Shown here piece after piece: positions 41,793 through 50,904 of a DNA stretch of 64,000 bases. The stretch covers positions 7,378,001-7,442,000 of the forward strand of contig NZ_JAUSWW010000001.1 of assembly GCF_030815415.1 (NCBI RefSeq). The letters are read 5' to 3'. The notes under the pieces were generated by a model. It had not been told where the DNA came from. It worked only from the letters and a program-made list of their open reading frames with translations, and did no database searches. The translations under genes were made by a program, and so were the position numbers. Position 1 is the stretch's first letter. Every line of letters begins with the position of its first letter. This DNA is from Streptomyces canus (GTDB lineage Bacteria; Actinomycetota; Actinomycetes; Streptomycetales; Streptomycetaceae).

Positions 41793-42749
41793 TTGAGCCA
41801 GAGTCGACACGTCCCTGTGATGCTCCAGCGGTGCCTGGACATGTTGGCCCCCGCTCTCCAGGCCCCCGGAGCGGTCGTCGTCGACTGCACGCTCGGCCTC
41901 GGCGGCCACAGCGAGGCCCTGCTCCAGCAGTTCCCCGAGGCCCGGCTCGTCGCCCTCGACCGCGACAAGGAGGCCCTGCGCCTGTCCGGCGAGCGCCTCG
42001 CGCCCTATGGCGAGCGCGCCACCCTCGTCCACGCGGTCTACGACGAGCTGCCCGAGGTACTGGACCGGCTCGGCCTCCCGCGTGTGCAGGGCGTCCTCTT
42101 CGACCTCGGCGTCTCCTCCATGCAGCTCGACGAGGCCGACCGCGGCTTCGCCTACGCCCAGGACGCCCCGCTCGACATGCGCATGGACCAGACGACCGGC
42201 GTCAGTGCCGCCGAGGTCCTCAACACCTACCCGCCCGGCGAACTCGTGCGGATCCTGCGGGCGTACGGCGAGGAGAAGCAGGCCAAGCGGATCGTGTCCG
42301 CGATCGTGCGCGAGCGCGACAAGGAGCCCTTCTCCCACAGCGCGCGGCTCGTCGAGCTGATCCGGGACTCCCTGCCGCAGGCCGCCAAGCGCACCGGCGG
42401 CAACCCCGCCAAGCGCACCTTCCAGGCGCTGCGCATCGAGGTCAACGGTGAACTGGCCGTCCTGGAACGGGCGATCCCGGCCGCCGTGCAGGCCCTCGCG
42501 GTCGGCGGGCGGATCGCCGTCCTGTCGTACCACTCGCTCGAGGACCGCCTGGTCAAGCAGGTGTTCGCGGCCGGTGCCGCCACCACCGCGCCTCCCGGGC
42601 TGCCGGTCGTCCCCGAGCAGTACCAGCCGCGGCTCAAGCTGCTCACGCGCGGTGCCGAACTTCCCACGGAGGAAGAGGTCGCCGAGAACCGGCGAGCGGC
42701 TCCCGCGCGGTTGCGCGGCGCCGAGCGCATCAGGGAGGCGCTGGAATGA
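41793..42749 (+). CDS. rsmH: 16S rRNA (cytosine1402-N4)-methyltransferase
   Basis: Methylates C1402 in the ribosomal P site (formerly mraW). The 318 residues have HVPVMLQRCLDML, the SAM motif VVVDCTLGLGGHSEALL, LDRDKEAL, GVLFDLGVSSMQLDEADRGFAYAQDAPLDMRMD and the C-terminal SYHSLEDRLVKQVF. The start is TTG 41793, preceded by GAGAGGG. It is the first gene of the dcw cluster; mraZ, usually before it, is absent. Confidence 0.96.
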   Translation: MSQSRHVPVMLQRCLDMLAPALQAPGAVVVDCTLGLGGHSEALLQQFPEARLVALDRDKEALRLSGERLAPYGERATLVHAVYDELPEVLDRLGLPRVQGVLFDLGVSSMQLDEADRGFAYAQDAPLDMRMDQTTGVSAAEVLNTYPPGELVRILRAYGEEKQAKRIVSAIVRERDKEPFSHSARLVELIRDSLPQAAKRTGGNPAKRTFQALRIEVNGELAVLERAIPAAVQALAVGGRIAVLSYHSLEDRLVKQVFAAGAATTAPPGLPVVPEQYQPRLKLLTRGAELPTEEEVAENRRAAPARLRGAERIREALE

Positions 42750-42809
42750 CGGACACGAGGGGGCCGGGGCGCGTGAGCGAGTACGGAAACCGGACTCACT
42801 GGAGGTGCA

Positions 42810-43346
42810 GTGAGCAGGAAACCTGAACTCAAGGGCCGGGCCGCTCGGCTGGCACGGCTCTTCCCGACCACGGGGGGCCGGGGACAGGCCGCCCGCACCC
42901 CGTTCGTCCTCCTCGTCGTCCTGCTCCTCGGCGGCGGTCTCATCGGGCTCCTGGTGCTGAACTCCGCGGTCTCCGAAGGTTCGTTCAAACTCGACGACCT
43001 CCAGAAGGAGACCAAGAGCCTCACCGACCAGGAGCAGGCCCTCCAGCGGGACATCGACGCCTACTCCGCCCCGGACGCCCTCCAGCGCCGTGCCCGGGAG
43101 CTCGGCATGGTTCCCGGCGGCGACCCCGCCTTCCTCGACCCTGACGGCACCGTCAAGGGCGTCCCGGGCGCCGCTGCCGAACAGTCCTCGGCCCAGGTCG
43201 TACTGCCGCCCGAGGCGATCGTCCCGCTGACCGTCACCTCGGCACCCCCGTCGCCGTCGGCCACCCCCGCGCCCACGCCCACCCTCACGCCCACTCCCAC
43301 CCCCTCCACCGCCCCGTCCTCCTCGACCCCGACCCCCGGCAGGTGA
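42810..43346 (+). CDS. ftsL: Cell division protein FtsL
   Basis: The 178-residue protein has a short basic cytoplasmic region, one membrane helix (FVLLVVLLLGGGLIGLLVL), a coiled coil (KLDDLQKETKSLTDQEQALQRDIDAYSAPDALQRRARELG) and a Pro/Thr/Ser-rich extracellular tail (about the last 45 residues, with TPT repeats) that is longer than in most FtsL proteins. It would form the FtsL-DivIC-FtsQ complex; the gene lies between rsmH and ftsI as expected. GTG with GGAGGTG upstream; its stop overlaps the ftsI start (GTGA). Confidence 0.9.
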   Translation: MSRKPELKGRAARLARLFPTTGGRGQAARTPFVLLVVLLLGGGLIGLLVLNSAVSEGSFKLDDLQKETKSLTDQEQALQRDIDAYSAPDALQRRARELGMVPGGDPAFLDPDGTVKGVPGAAAEQSSAQVVLPPEAIVPLTVTSAPPSPSATPAPTPTLTPTPTPSTAPSSSTPTPGR

Positions 43347-45314
43347 CGGAAGTGTCCGACAGGGAACCGCCGCGCCGCCGCGTGCCCGGACCCACCAGGC
43401 CCGCCCCCGACGCCCGACGGCGCCCCGCTGGCCCCGGCGCCCGCCCGGCCCGCCGCCCGGCGCCCCGCCCCCAGGCCGCGCGCCCCACGGGCCCGCGCAT
43501 CATCCGGCTCGGCAGCCCCCGGCCCCGGCTCCGCATGGTCGGCCTCGGCCTGACCCTCGTACTGATCGCCTTCGCCGTACGGCTGCTCCAGGTCCAGGCC
43601 GTCGAGGCCGGCACCTACGCCGCCAAGGCCGAGCAGAACCGGTACGTCGGCTACACCCTGGCCGCCGAGCGCGGCCAGATCACCGATCGCTCCGGCGTGG
43701 CCCTGGCGACCAGCGTGGACGCGTACGACATCACGGCCGACCCCACGCTCTTCAGCCGCAAGCAGCTCAAGATCGACGACGGGCCCGAGCAGGCCGCCGC
43801 CCTGCTCGCCCCGATCCTCGGCCAGGACCAGGCCGGGCTGACCGAGAAGCTGCGGACCAAGGGGCAGTACGTCAAGCTCGCCGGCCGGCAGACGCCGCAG
43901 GTCTGGAAGCAGATCAAGGACCTCAAGAGCGCACTGGCCGCCAAGGCCGACGACGACCACACCACCGTCAACGTCCTCGCCGGTGTCTTCGCGGTCGCCC
44001 ACCAGCAAGCGCGTGTACCCGAACAGCGACCTCGCCGCCGGGATACTGGGCTGGGTCAACGCCGACGGCAAGGGCGGCGGCGGGGTCGAGCAGAAGCTGA
44101 ACACCCTGCTGTCCGGCAAGGACGGCAAGATCCGCTACGCCCAGTCCGGCGGCCGCCAGGTCCCGACCGCGGGCTCCACCGAGACCCCGGCGGTGCCCGG
44201 CAGCGACGTCGAGCTCACCATCGACCGCGACATCCAGTGGGCCGCGCAGGACGCCATCACCGAGCAGGTGACGAAGTCCAAGGCGGACCGCGGGTACGTG
44301 ATAGTGCAGGACACACAGACCGGCGAGATCCTCGCCATGGCCAACTCGCCCGGCTTCGACCCGGGCGACCTGTCCCAGGCCGACCCGGGCACCCTGCACA
44401 ACTGGGCCCTGGAGGACGCCTACGAGCCCGGCTCCACCGCCAAGGTCATGTCGATGGCCGCCGTGCTGGAGGAGAACGTCGCCACGCCGCAGACGCACGT
44501 CGTCGTGCCCAACCGGCTGCACCGCGGCGACCGGCTCTTCAAGGACGACATCGACCACGAGACCTGGTACCTCACGCTCAACGGCGTGCTCGCCAAGTCC
44601 AGCAACATCGGCACCATCCTGGCGACCGGTCAGCTCGGCAAGACCCAGGCGCAGGCCAACCAGGTCCTCTACTCGTATCTGCGCAAGTTCGGCCTGGGCA
44701 GCTACAGCGGCCTCGACTTCCCCGGCGAGACCAAGGGCATCCTCGCGGCGCCGCAGGACTGGTCGACCTCGCAGCAGTACACGATTCCTTTCGGCCAGGG
44801 CGTCTCCCTCAACGCGATGCAGGCCGCGTCCGTCTACTCGACGATCGCCAACGGCGGCGTCCGCGTCGAACCCACGCTCGTCCGCGGCACCCAGGGACCC
44901 GACGGACGCTTCACGCCCGCCGCGAAGCCCGAGAAGTCCAGGGTGATCAGCGAGAAGACGGCGAAGACCCTCGCCCGGATGCTGGAGTCGGTCGTGGACG
45001 ACCGGGAGGGCACCGGCGCCAAGGCGCGCATTCCCGGCTACCGGGTCGCGGGCAAGACGGGTACGGCCAACCGCGTGGATCCGGCCACCGGCAAGTACCA
45101 CGGCTACACCTCCTCGTTCGCCGGCTTCGCACCCGCCGACAACCCCCGCGTCACCGTCTACTGCGCCATCCAGAACGCCACCGAGGGCAGCTACTTCGGC
45201 GGCCAGATCTGCGGACCCGTCTACAAGCAGGTCATGGAGTTCGCCCTGAAGACCCTCCAGGTCCCGCCCACCGGGGCCAAGTCCGCCAGCCTCCCCGTCA
45301 CCTTCAAACCCTGA
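43343..45314 (+). pseudogene. ftsI: Septal peptidoglycan transpeptidase FtsI (PBP3), apparently frameshifted
   Basis: FtsI cross-links septal peptidoglycan. The N-terminal 217 codons (Pro/Arg-rich cytoplasmic tail, one membrane helix LRMVGLGLTLVLIAFAV, pedestal RYVGYTLAAERGQITDRSGVALATS) read in one frame from GTG 43343. At 43994-43997 there is one extra base; the remainder, TSKRVYPNSDLAAGILG to the stop at 45314, is in the next frame and has intact SxxK (EPGSTAK), SSN and KTG (AGKTGTAN) motifs. Read as given, the first frame stays open to 45457 and would yield a 704-residue chimera without a transpeptidase domain. Both parts keep coding character, so this is a recent mutation or a sequencing error. 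Confidence 0.85.
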
Positions 45315-45353
45315 CCCGCACTGTTCAGCACGGAACCACCCAGGAACCAGCTC

Positions 45354-47009
45354 GTGACAACGATCACTCCCGACTCCGGGAACCAGGGCGCGCCCGTGCC
45401 CTCACTTCGCTCCGAACGGGGTGTGCCCGGTACGCTCACCGCCGTGCCACACGCTGACCAGTCCCAAACCGCCCAGAAGGGCCATCCCGTGACATATCCC
45501 GGGCCGCCCAGGCCGGTTCAGGTCTCCGCCACACCCCTCGCGGAGCTCGCCGTCCAGGTGGGTGTCGAACAGCCGGGAAACGCCGCGGAGGTCACGGGCA
45601 TCACCCATGACTCGCGGGCCGTCCGCCCCGGCGACCTGTACGCCGCCCTCCCGGGCGCCCGCCTGCACGGCGCCGACTTCGTCACCCAGGCCGCCGGCCT
45701 CGGCGCGGTCGCCGTGCTGACCGACCCGACCGGCGCCGAGCGCGCCGCGGCGACGGGGCTCCCGGTGCTGGTCGTCGACGATCCGCGCGCGCGGATGGGC
45801 GAACTCGCGGCCACCATCTACGGTCGTCCGGGCCGTGATCTGCTCCAGATCGGCATCACCGGCACCTCCGGGAAGACCACCACCGCGTATCTGGTGGAAG
45901 GCGGTCTGAAGGCCGTCCGCAACACCGGACTCATCGGCACCGTCGAGATGCGGATCGGCGACGAGGGCATCAAGTCCGAGCGCACCACCCCCGAAGCCAC
46001 CGACCTCCAGGCCCTGTTCGCGGTCATGCGCGAGCGCGGTGTCGAGGCGGTCGCGATGGAGGTGTCCAGCCACGCGCTGGTGCTCGGCCGGGTCGACGGC
46101 TGCGTCTTCGACATCGGCGTCTTCACCAACCTCAGCCCGGAACACATGGAGTTCCACTCCGACATGGAGGACTACTTCCGGGCCAAGGCACAGCTCTTCA
46201 CGCCGCAGCGCAGCCGGCTCGGCGTGGTCAACGCCGACGACGAGTACGGCCGCAGGCTCGCCAAGGAAGCCACGGTCCCGGTCGTCACCTTCTCCGCCGA
46301 GGGCCACCCCGACGCCGACTGGCGTGCCGAGGACGTCCAGGTCGGCCCGATGGACTCGACGTTCACCGCGGTCGGCCCCAAGGGCGAGCGGATCACCGCC
46401 AGGTCGCCCATCGCCGGGCCCTTCAACGTGGCCAACACCCTCGCCGCGATCACCGCCCTCGCCGCCGCGGGCCTCGACCCGCAGACCGCCGCCGACGGCA
46501 TCGCCGCGGTGCCGGGCGTGCCGGGGCGCCTGGAGCGCGTGGACGCCGGCCAGCCGTATCTCGCGGTCGTCGACTACGCCCACAAGACGGACGCCGTCGA
46601 GTCCGTTCTCAAAGCGCTCCGGAAGGTCACCGAGGGCAAGCTGCACATCGTGCTCGGCTGTGGCGGGGACCGCGACACGACCAAGCGCGCGCCGATGGGC
46701 GCCGCCGCGGCCCGGCTCGCCGACACCGCCGTACTGACCTCCGACAACCCCCGCTCGGAGGACCCGCTCGCGATCCTTGCAACCATGCTCGAGGGCGCGG
46801 CGTCCGTACCAGCACACGAGCGCGGCGAGGTCCAGGTCTTCGAGGACCGGGCCGCCGCGATCGCCGCCGCCGTCTCCCGCGCACAGCCGGGCGACACCGT
46901 GCTGGTCGCAGGCAAGGGCCACGAGCAGGGCCAGGACATCGCCGGAGTGGTCCGTCCCTTCGACGACCGCCAGGTGCTTCGAGAAGCCATCCAGAAGACC
47001 CAGGGATGA
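45354..47009 (+). CDS. murE: UDP-N-acetylmuramyl-tripeptide synthetase
   Basis: Adds diaminopimelate (LL-DAP in Streptomyces) to UDP-MurNAc-L-Ala-D-Glu. The 551 residues are about 50 longer than usual because of an N-terminal extension (MTTITPDSGNQGAPVPSL...). Motifs: THDSRAVRPGDLYAA, ATP loop GITGTSGKTTT, TTPEA, MEVSSHAL, FTNLSPEHMEFH, DYAHKTDAVE and TSDNPRSEDP, where DNPR marks the DAP-adding type. GTG 45354 follows AGGAACCAG. An internal GTG at about 45489 (VTYPGPPRP) would give a more normal length. Confidence 0.95.
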   Translation: MTTITPDSGNQGAPVPSLRSERGVPGTLTAVPHADQSQTAQKGHPVTYPGPPRPVQVSATPLAELAVQVGVEQPGNAAEVTGITHDSRAVRPGDLYAALPGARLHGADFVTQAAGLGAVAVLTDPTGAERAAATGLPVLVVDDPRARMGELAATIYGRPGRDLLQIGITGTSGKTTTAYLVEGGLKAVRNTGLIGTVEMRIGDEGIKSERTTPEATDLQALFAVMRERGVEAVAMEVSSHALVLGRVDGCVFDIGVFTNLSPEHMEFHSDMEDYFRAKAQLFTPQRSRLGVVNADDEYGRRLAKEATVPVVTFSAEGHPDADWRAEDVQVGPMDSTFTAVGPKGERITARSPIAGPFNVANTLAAITALAAAGLDPQTAADGIAAVPGVPGRLERVDAGQPYLAVVDYAHKTDAVESVLKALRKVTEGKLHIVLGCGGDRDTTKRAPMGAAAARLADTAVLTSDNPRSEDPLAILATMLEGAASVPAHERGEVQVFEDRAAAIAAAVSRAQPGDTVLVAGKGHEQGQDIAGVVRPFDDRQVLREAIQKTQG

Positions 47010-47013
47010 ACTT

Positions 47014-48414
47014 GTGATCGCCCTCTCTCTCGCCGAGATTGCCTCAGTCGTCGGCGGGCAGACCCACGACATACCGGATCCGTCCGTCCAGGTCACCGGA
47101 TCCGTGGTCCGGGACTCCCGCGAGGTGGAGCCCGGCAGTCTCTTCGTCGCCTTCGTCGGCGAACGCGTCGACGGCCATGACTTCGCCGCGCAGGTCGTCG
47201 CGGCGGGCGCGGTCGCCGTACTGGCGTCGCGGCCCGTCGGCGTGCCCGCGATCGTCGTGGACGACGTCCAACGGGCCCTCGGTGCCCTCGCCCGTCATGT
47301 CGTACGACGTCTCGGCGCGACCCTCGTCGCCCTGACCGGCTCGGCGGGCAAGACCAGCACCAAGGACCTCATCGCCCAGGTGCTGCAGCGCAAGGCGCCG
47401 ACGGTGTGGACGCCCGGCTCGCTCAACAACGAGATCGGGCTGCCGCTGACCGCCCTCAGCGCCACCGACGAGACGAGGTTCCTCGTCCTGGAGATGGGCG
47501 CCCGTCGCATCGGCCACATCCGCTACCTCACGGATCTGACGCCCCCGAAGATCGGCCTCGTCCTCAACGTCGGCACCGCCCACATCGGCGAGTTCGGCGG
47601 CCGGGAGCAGATCGCGCAGGCCAAGGGAGAGATCGTCGAGGGTCTGCCGGAGGACGGCACGGCCGTCCTCAATGCCGACGATCCCCTCGTACGGGCCATG
47701 GCATCCCGTACGAAGGCGAAGGTGATCCTTTTCGGAGAGTCCGACGAAGCGGACGTACGCGCCGAGAACGTGAGACTCACGGACACCGGACAGCCCTCCT
47801 TCAGGCTTCGCACACCCTCCGGTGCAAGCGACGTGACCATGCGCCTGTACGGTGAGCACCACGTGTCGAACGCGCTCGCAGCGGCCGCCGTCGCCCATGA
47901 GCTGGGTATGTCCGCGGAAGAGATCGCCACCGCGCTCTCAGAGGCGGGCTCCCTCTCCCGCTGGCGGATGGAGGTCACCGAGCGCCCGGACGGCGTGACC
48001 GTCGTCAACGACGCCTACAACGCCAACCCAGAGTCCATGCGGGCCGCCCTGCGCGCCCTGGCAGCCATGGGCCGGGGGCGGCGGACCTGGGCGGTGCTCG
48101 GCAAGATGGCCGAGCTCGGGGACGAGGCGCTCGCCGAGCACGACGCGGTCGGACGGCTCGCCGTCCGGCTCAACGTCAGCAAGCTCGTCGCGGTCGGGGG
48201 CAGGGAAGCGTCCTGGCTCCAACTGGGCGCATATAACGAGGGTTCGTGGGGTGAGGAGTCGGTGCACGTGTCCGACGCACAGGCGGCGGTCGACCTGTTG
48301 CGCAGTCAGCTGCGCCCGGGAGACGTCGTACTCGTGAAGGCGTCCCGTTCGGTCGGCCTGGAGAGCGTCGCCACGGCGCTGCTCGGCGCCGAGGGTGAGG
48401 TTGCAGCCCGATGA
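47014..48414 (+). CDS. murF: UDP-N-acetylmuramoyl-tripeptide--D-alanyl-D-alanine ligase
   Basis: Adds D-Ala-D-Ala to form UDP-MurNAc-pentapeptide. The 466 residues include the ATP loop ALTGSAGKTSTKDLI, NNEIGLPLT, LEMGARRIGHI, NVGTAHIGEFGG, NADDPLV and the C-terminal VVNDAYNANPESMRAAL. GTG 47014 lies 4 nt after the murE stop; the murF stop overlaps the mraY ATG (ATGA). Confidence 0.96.
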   Translation: MIALSLAEIASVVGGQTHDIPDPSVQVTGSVVRDSREVEPGSLFVAFVGERVDGHDFAAQVVAAGAVAVLASRPVGVPAIVVDDVQRALGALARHVVRRLGATLVALTGSAGKTSTKDLIAQVLQRKAPTVWTPGSLNNEIGLPLTALSATDETRFLVLEMGARRIGHIRYLTDLTPPKIGLVLNVGTAHIGEFGGREQIAQAKGEIVEGLPEDGTAVLNADDPLVRAMASRTKAKVILFGESDEADVRAENVRLTDTGQPSFRLRTPSGASDVTMRLYGEHHVSNALAAAAVAHELGMSAEEIATALSEAGSLSRWRMEVTERPDGVTVVNDAYNANPESMRAALRALAAMGRGRRTWAVLGKMAELGDEALAEHDAVGRLAVRLNVSKLVAVGGREASWLQLGAYNEGSWGEESVHVSDAQAAVDLLRSQLRPGDVVLVKASRSVGLESVATALLGAEGEVAAR

Positions 48415-49484
48415 TGAAGCAGATCCTGTTCGCAGGAGTCATTGGTCTGTTCCTGACCCTGGTCGGCACCCCGCTGCTGATCAAGCTGCTCGCGCGCAAG
48501 GGGTACGGCCAGTACATCCGCGACGACGGCCCGCGTGAGCACGCCAGCAAGCGCGGTACGCCGACCATGGGCGGTATCGCCTTCATCTTCGCGACGGTGG
48601 CCGCCTACTTCCTGTCCAAGGTCATCACCGGCTACCCGCCGACCTACTCGGGTCTGCTGGTGCTCGGTCTGATGGTCGGCATGGGTCTGGTCGGCTTCCT
48701 CGACGACTACATCAAGATCGTCAAGCGCCGCTCGCTGGGCCTGCGGGCCAAGGCCAAGATGGCCGGCCAGCTGATCGTCGGCATCAGCTTCGCGGTGCTC
48801 GCGCTGATGTTCCCGGACGCCCGCAACAACACCCCGGCCTCCGACAAGCTGTCGTTCATCACGGACTTCGGCTGGAAGATCGGCCCGGTGCTGTTCGTGG
48901 TCTGGGCGCTGTTCATGATCCTCGCGATGTCGAACGGCGTGAACCTGACGGACGGTCTGGACGGCCTGGCCACCGGCGCCTCCGTGCTCGTCTTCGGTGC
49001 CTACACCTTCATCGGTGTCTGGCAGTTCCAGGAGTCCTGCGCCAACGCGGGCACCCTGACCAACCCGGGGGCCTGCTACGAGGTACGAGATCCCCTCGAC
49101 CTCGCGGTCATCGCCTCGGCGCTGATGGGCGCCTGCCTCGGCTTCCTGTGGTGGAACACCTCCCCGGCGAAGATCTTCATGGGCGACACCGGTTCGCTCG
49201 CCCTCGGCGGTGTCCTCACGGGCCTGGCGATCTGCTCCCGCACCGAGCTCCTCGTGGCCATCATGGGCGGTCTGTTCGTCCTCATCACGATGTCGGTCGT
49301 CATCCAGGTCGGCTCCTTCAAGCTCACCGGCAAGCGCGTCTTCCGAATGGCGCCGCTCCAGCACCACTTCGAACTCAAGGGCTGGTCGGAAGTCCTGGTC
49401 GTGGTCCGTTTCTGGATCATCCAGGGCATCTGTGTGATCGTCGGCCTGGGGCTCTTCTACGCGGGATGGGCAGCGGAAAAGTGA
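48411..49484 (+). CDS. mraY: Phospho-N-acetylmuramoyl-pentapeptide transferase
   Basis: Forms lipid I at the membrane from UDP-MurNAc-pentapeptide and undecaprenyl phosphate. The 357 residues have about ten membrane helices and the family motifs GTPTMGGIAF, VGFLDDYIK (catalytic Asp pair), NLTDGLDGLA, FMGDTGSLALGG and the HHHF-like LQHHFELKGW. Its ATG overlaps the murF stop and its stop overlaps the murD GTG. Confidence 0.97.
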   Translation: MMKQILFAGVIGLFLTLVGTPLLIKLLARKGYGQYIRDDGPREHASKRGTPTMGGIAFIFATVAAYFLSKVITGYPPTYSGLLVLGLMVGMGLVGFLDDYIKIVKRRSLGLRAKAKMAGQLIVGISFAVLALMFPDARNNTPASDKLSFITDFGWKIGPVLFVVWALFMILAMSNGVNLTDGLDGLATGASVLVFGAYTFIGVWQFQESCANAGTLTNPGACYEVRDPLDLAVIASALMGACLGFLWWNTSPAKIFMGDTGSLALGGVLTGLAICSRTELLVAIMGGLFVLITMSVVIQVGSFKLTGKRVFRMAPLQHHFELKGWSEVLVVVRFWIIQGICVIVGLGLFYAGWAAEK

Positions 49485-50884
49485 CCGACTGGCAGGGGAA
49501 GCACGTCACCGTCGCCGGACTCGGCGTCTCCGGCATCCCGGCGGCCAAGGCGCTGCACGCGCGCGGAGCGATCGTCACGGTCGTCAACGACGGCGACGAC
49601 GCACGCGCGCGTGAGCAGGCCGCCGAGTTGGAGGCGCTCGGTATCACCGTGCGCCTCGGTGACGGTGCGACCCTGCCCGAGGGCACCGAACTCGTCGTCA
49701 CCGCACCCGGCTGGAAGCCGGACAAGCCGCTGTTCGCGGCGGCCCGTGCGGCCGGCCTGGAGATCTGGGGCGATGTCGAACTCGCCTGGCGGCTCAGGGG
49801 TCCGGACGCGGCTCCCTGGCTCGCGATCACCGGCACCAACGGCAAGACGACCACCACCCAGATGCTGGCGTCCATCCTGAAGGCCGCCGGGCTGCGCACC
49901 GCCGCCGTCGGCAACATCGGCGTCTCCCTGCTGGACGCAGTGCTCGGCGACGAGCAGTACGACGTCCTGGCCGTGGAGTTGTCGAGCTACCAGCTCCACT
50001 GGGCGCCCTCCCTGCGCGCCCACTCCGCCGCCGTTCTGAACCTGGCGCCGGACCACCTCGACTGGCACGGCTCCATGGAGGCGTACGCCGCCGACAAGGG
50101 CCGTGTCTACGAGGGCAATCGCGTCGCCTGTGTCTACAACGTGGCCGACAAGGCCACCGAGGACCTGGTGCGCGAGGCGGACGTCGAGGAGGGCTGCCGG
50201 GCCATCGGCTTCACCCTCGGAGCCCCCGCCCCCTCCCAACTCGGCGTCGTGGACGGCATCCTGGTCGACCGCGCCTTCGTCGAGAACCGGCACAAGAACG
50301 CCCAGGAGCTCGCCGAGATCTCCGACGTCAACCCGCCGGCCCCGCACAACATCGCCAACGCCCTTGCCGCGGCGGCGCTCGCACGCGCCTTCGGGGTGCC
50401 CCCCAAGGCCGTACGGGACGGGCTGCGGGCCTTCACGCCGGACGCGCACCGCATCGCGCACGTGGCCGACGCGGACGGCGTCGCCTACGTCGACGACTCC
50501 AAGGCCACCAACACCCACGCCGCGGAAGCCTCGTTGGCGGCGTACGAGTCCATCGTCTGGATCGCGGGCGGGCTCGCCAAGGGCGCCTCCTTCGACGAAC
50601 TGGTCGCCAAGTCGGCAAAGCGACTTCGTGCCGTGGTTCTGATCGGTGCCGACCGGGCCCTGATCCGCGAAGCCCTCGCGCGACACGCGCCGGAAGTACC
50701 CGTGGTCGACCTCGACCGGACCGACACTGGGGCGATGCTCCAGGCGGTGACGGAGGCGAAGCGGCTGGCACAGCCCGGCGACACCGTGCTGCTGGCCCCG
50801 GCCTGTGCCTCCATGGACATGTTCACCAACTACAACAAGCGCGGTGACGCGTTCGCGGAGGCGGTTCGCGAACTCGGCTCCTGA
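49481..50884 (+). CDS. murD: UDP-N-acetylmuramoylalanine--D-glutamate ligase
   Basis: Adds D-Glu to UDP-MurNAc-L-Ala. The 467 residues show VAGLGVSGIPAAKAL, ATP loop ITGTNGKTTTTQML, VELSSYQLHW, LAPDHLDWHG, NIANALAAAALA, YVDDSKATNTHA and LAPACASMDMFTNYNKRGDAF. I take GTG 49481, which overlaps the mraY stop (GTGA); ATG 49466 in frame is an alternative adding five residues. Confidence 0.95.
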   Translation: MTDWQGKHVTVAGLGVSGIPAAKALHARGAIVTVVNDGDDARAREQAAELEALGITVRLGDGATLPEGTELVVTAPGWKPDKPLFAAARAAGLEIWGDVELAWRLRGPDAAPWLAITGTNGKTTTTQMLASILKAAGLRTAAVGNIGVSLLDAVLGDEQYDVLAVELSSYQLHWAPSLRAHSAAVLNLAPDHLDWHGSMEAYAADKGRVYEGNRVACVYNVADKATEDLVREADVEEGCRAIGFTLGAPAPSQLGVVDGILVDRAFVENRHKNAQELAEISDVNPPAPHNIANALAAAALARAFGVPPKAVRDGLRAFTPDAHRIAHVADADGVAYVDDSKATNTHAAEASLAAYESIVWIAGGLAKGASFDELVAKSAKRLRAVVLIGADRALIREALARHAPEVPVVDLDRTDTGAMLQAVTEAKRLAQPGDTVLLAPACASMDMFTNYNKRGDAFAEAVRELGS

Positions 50885-50904
50885 CCGACGTAGCGGAGGC
50901 TCTG

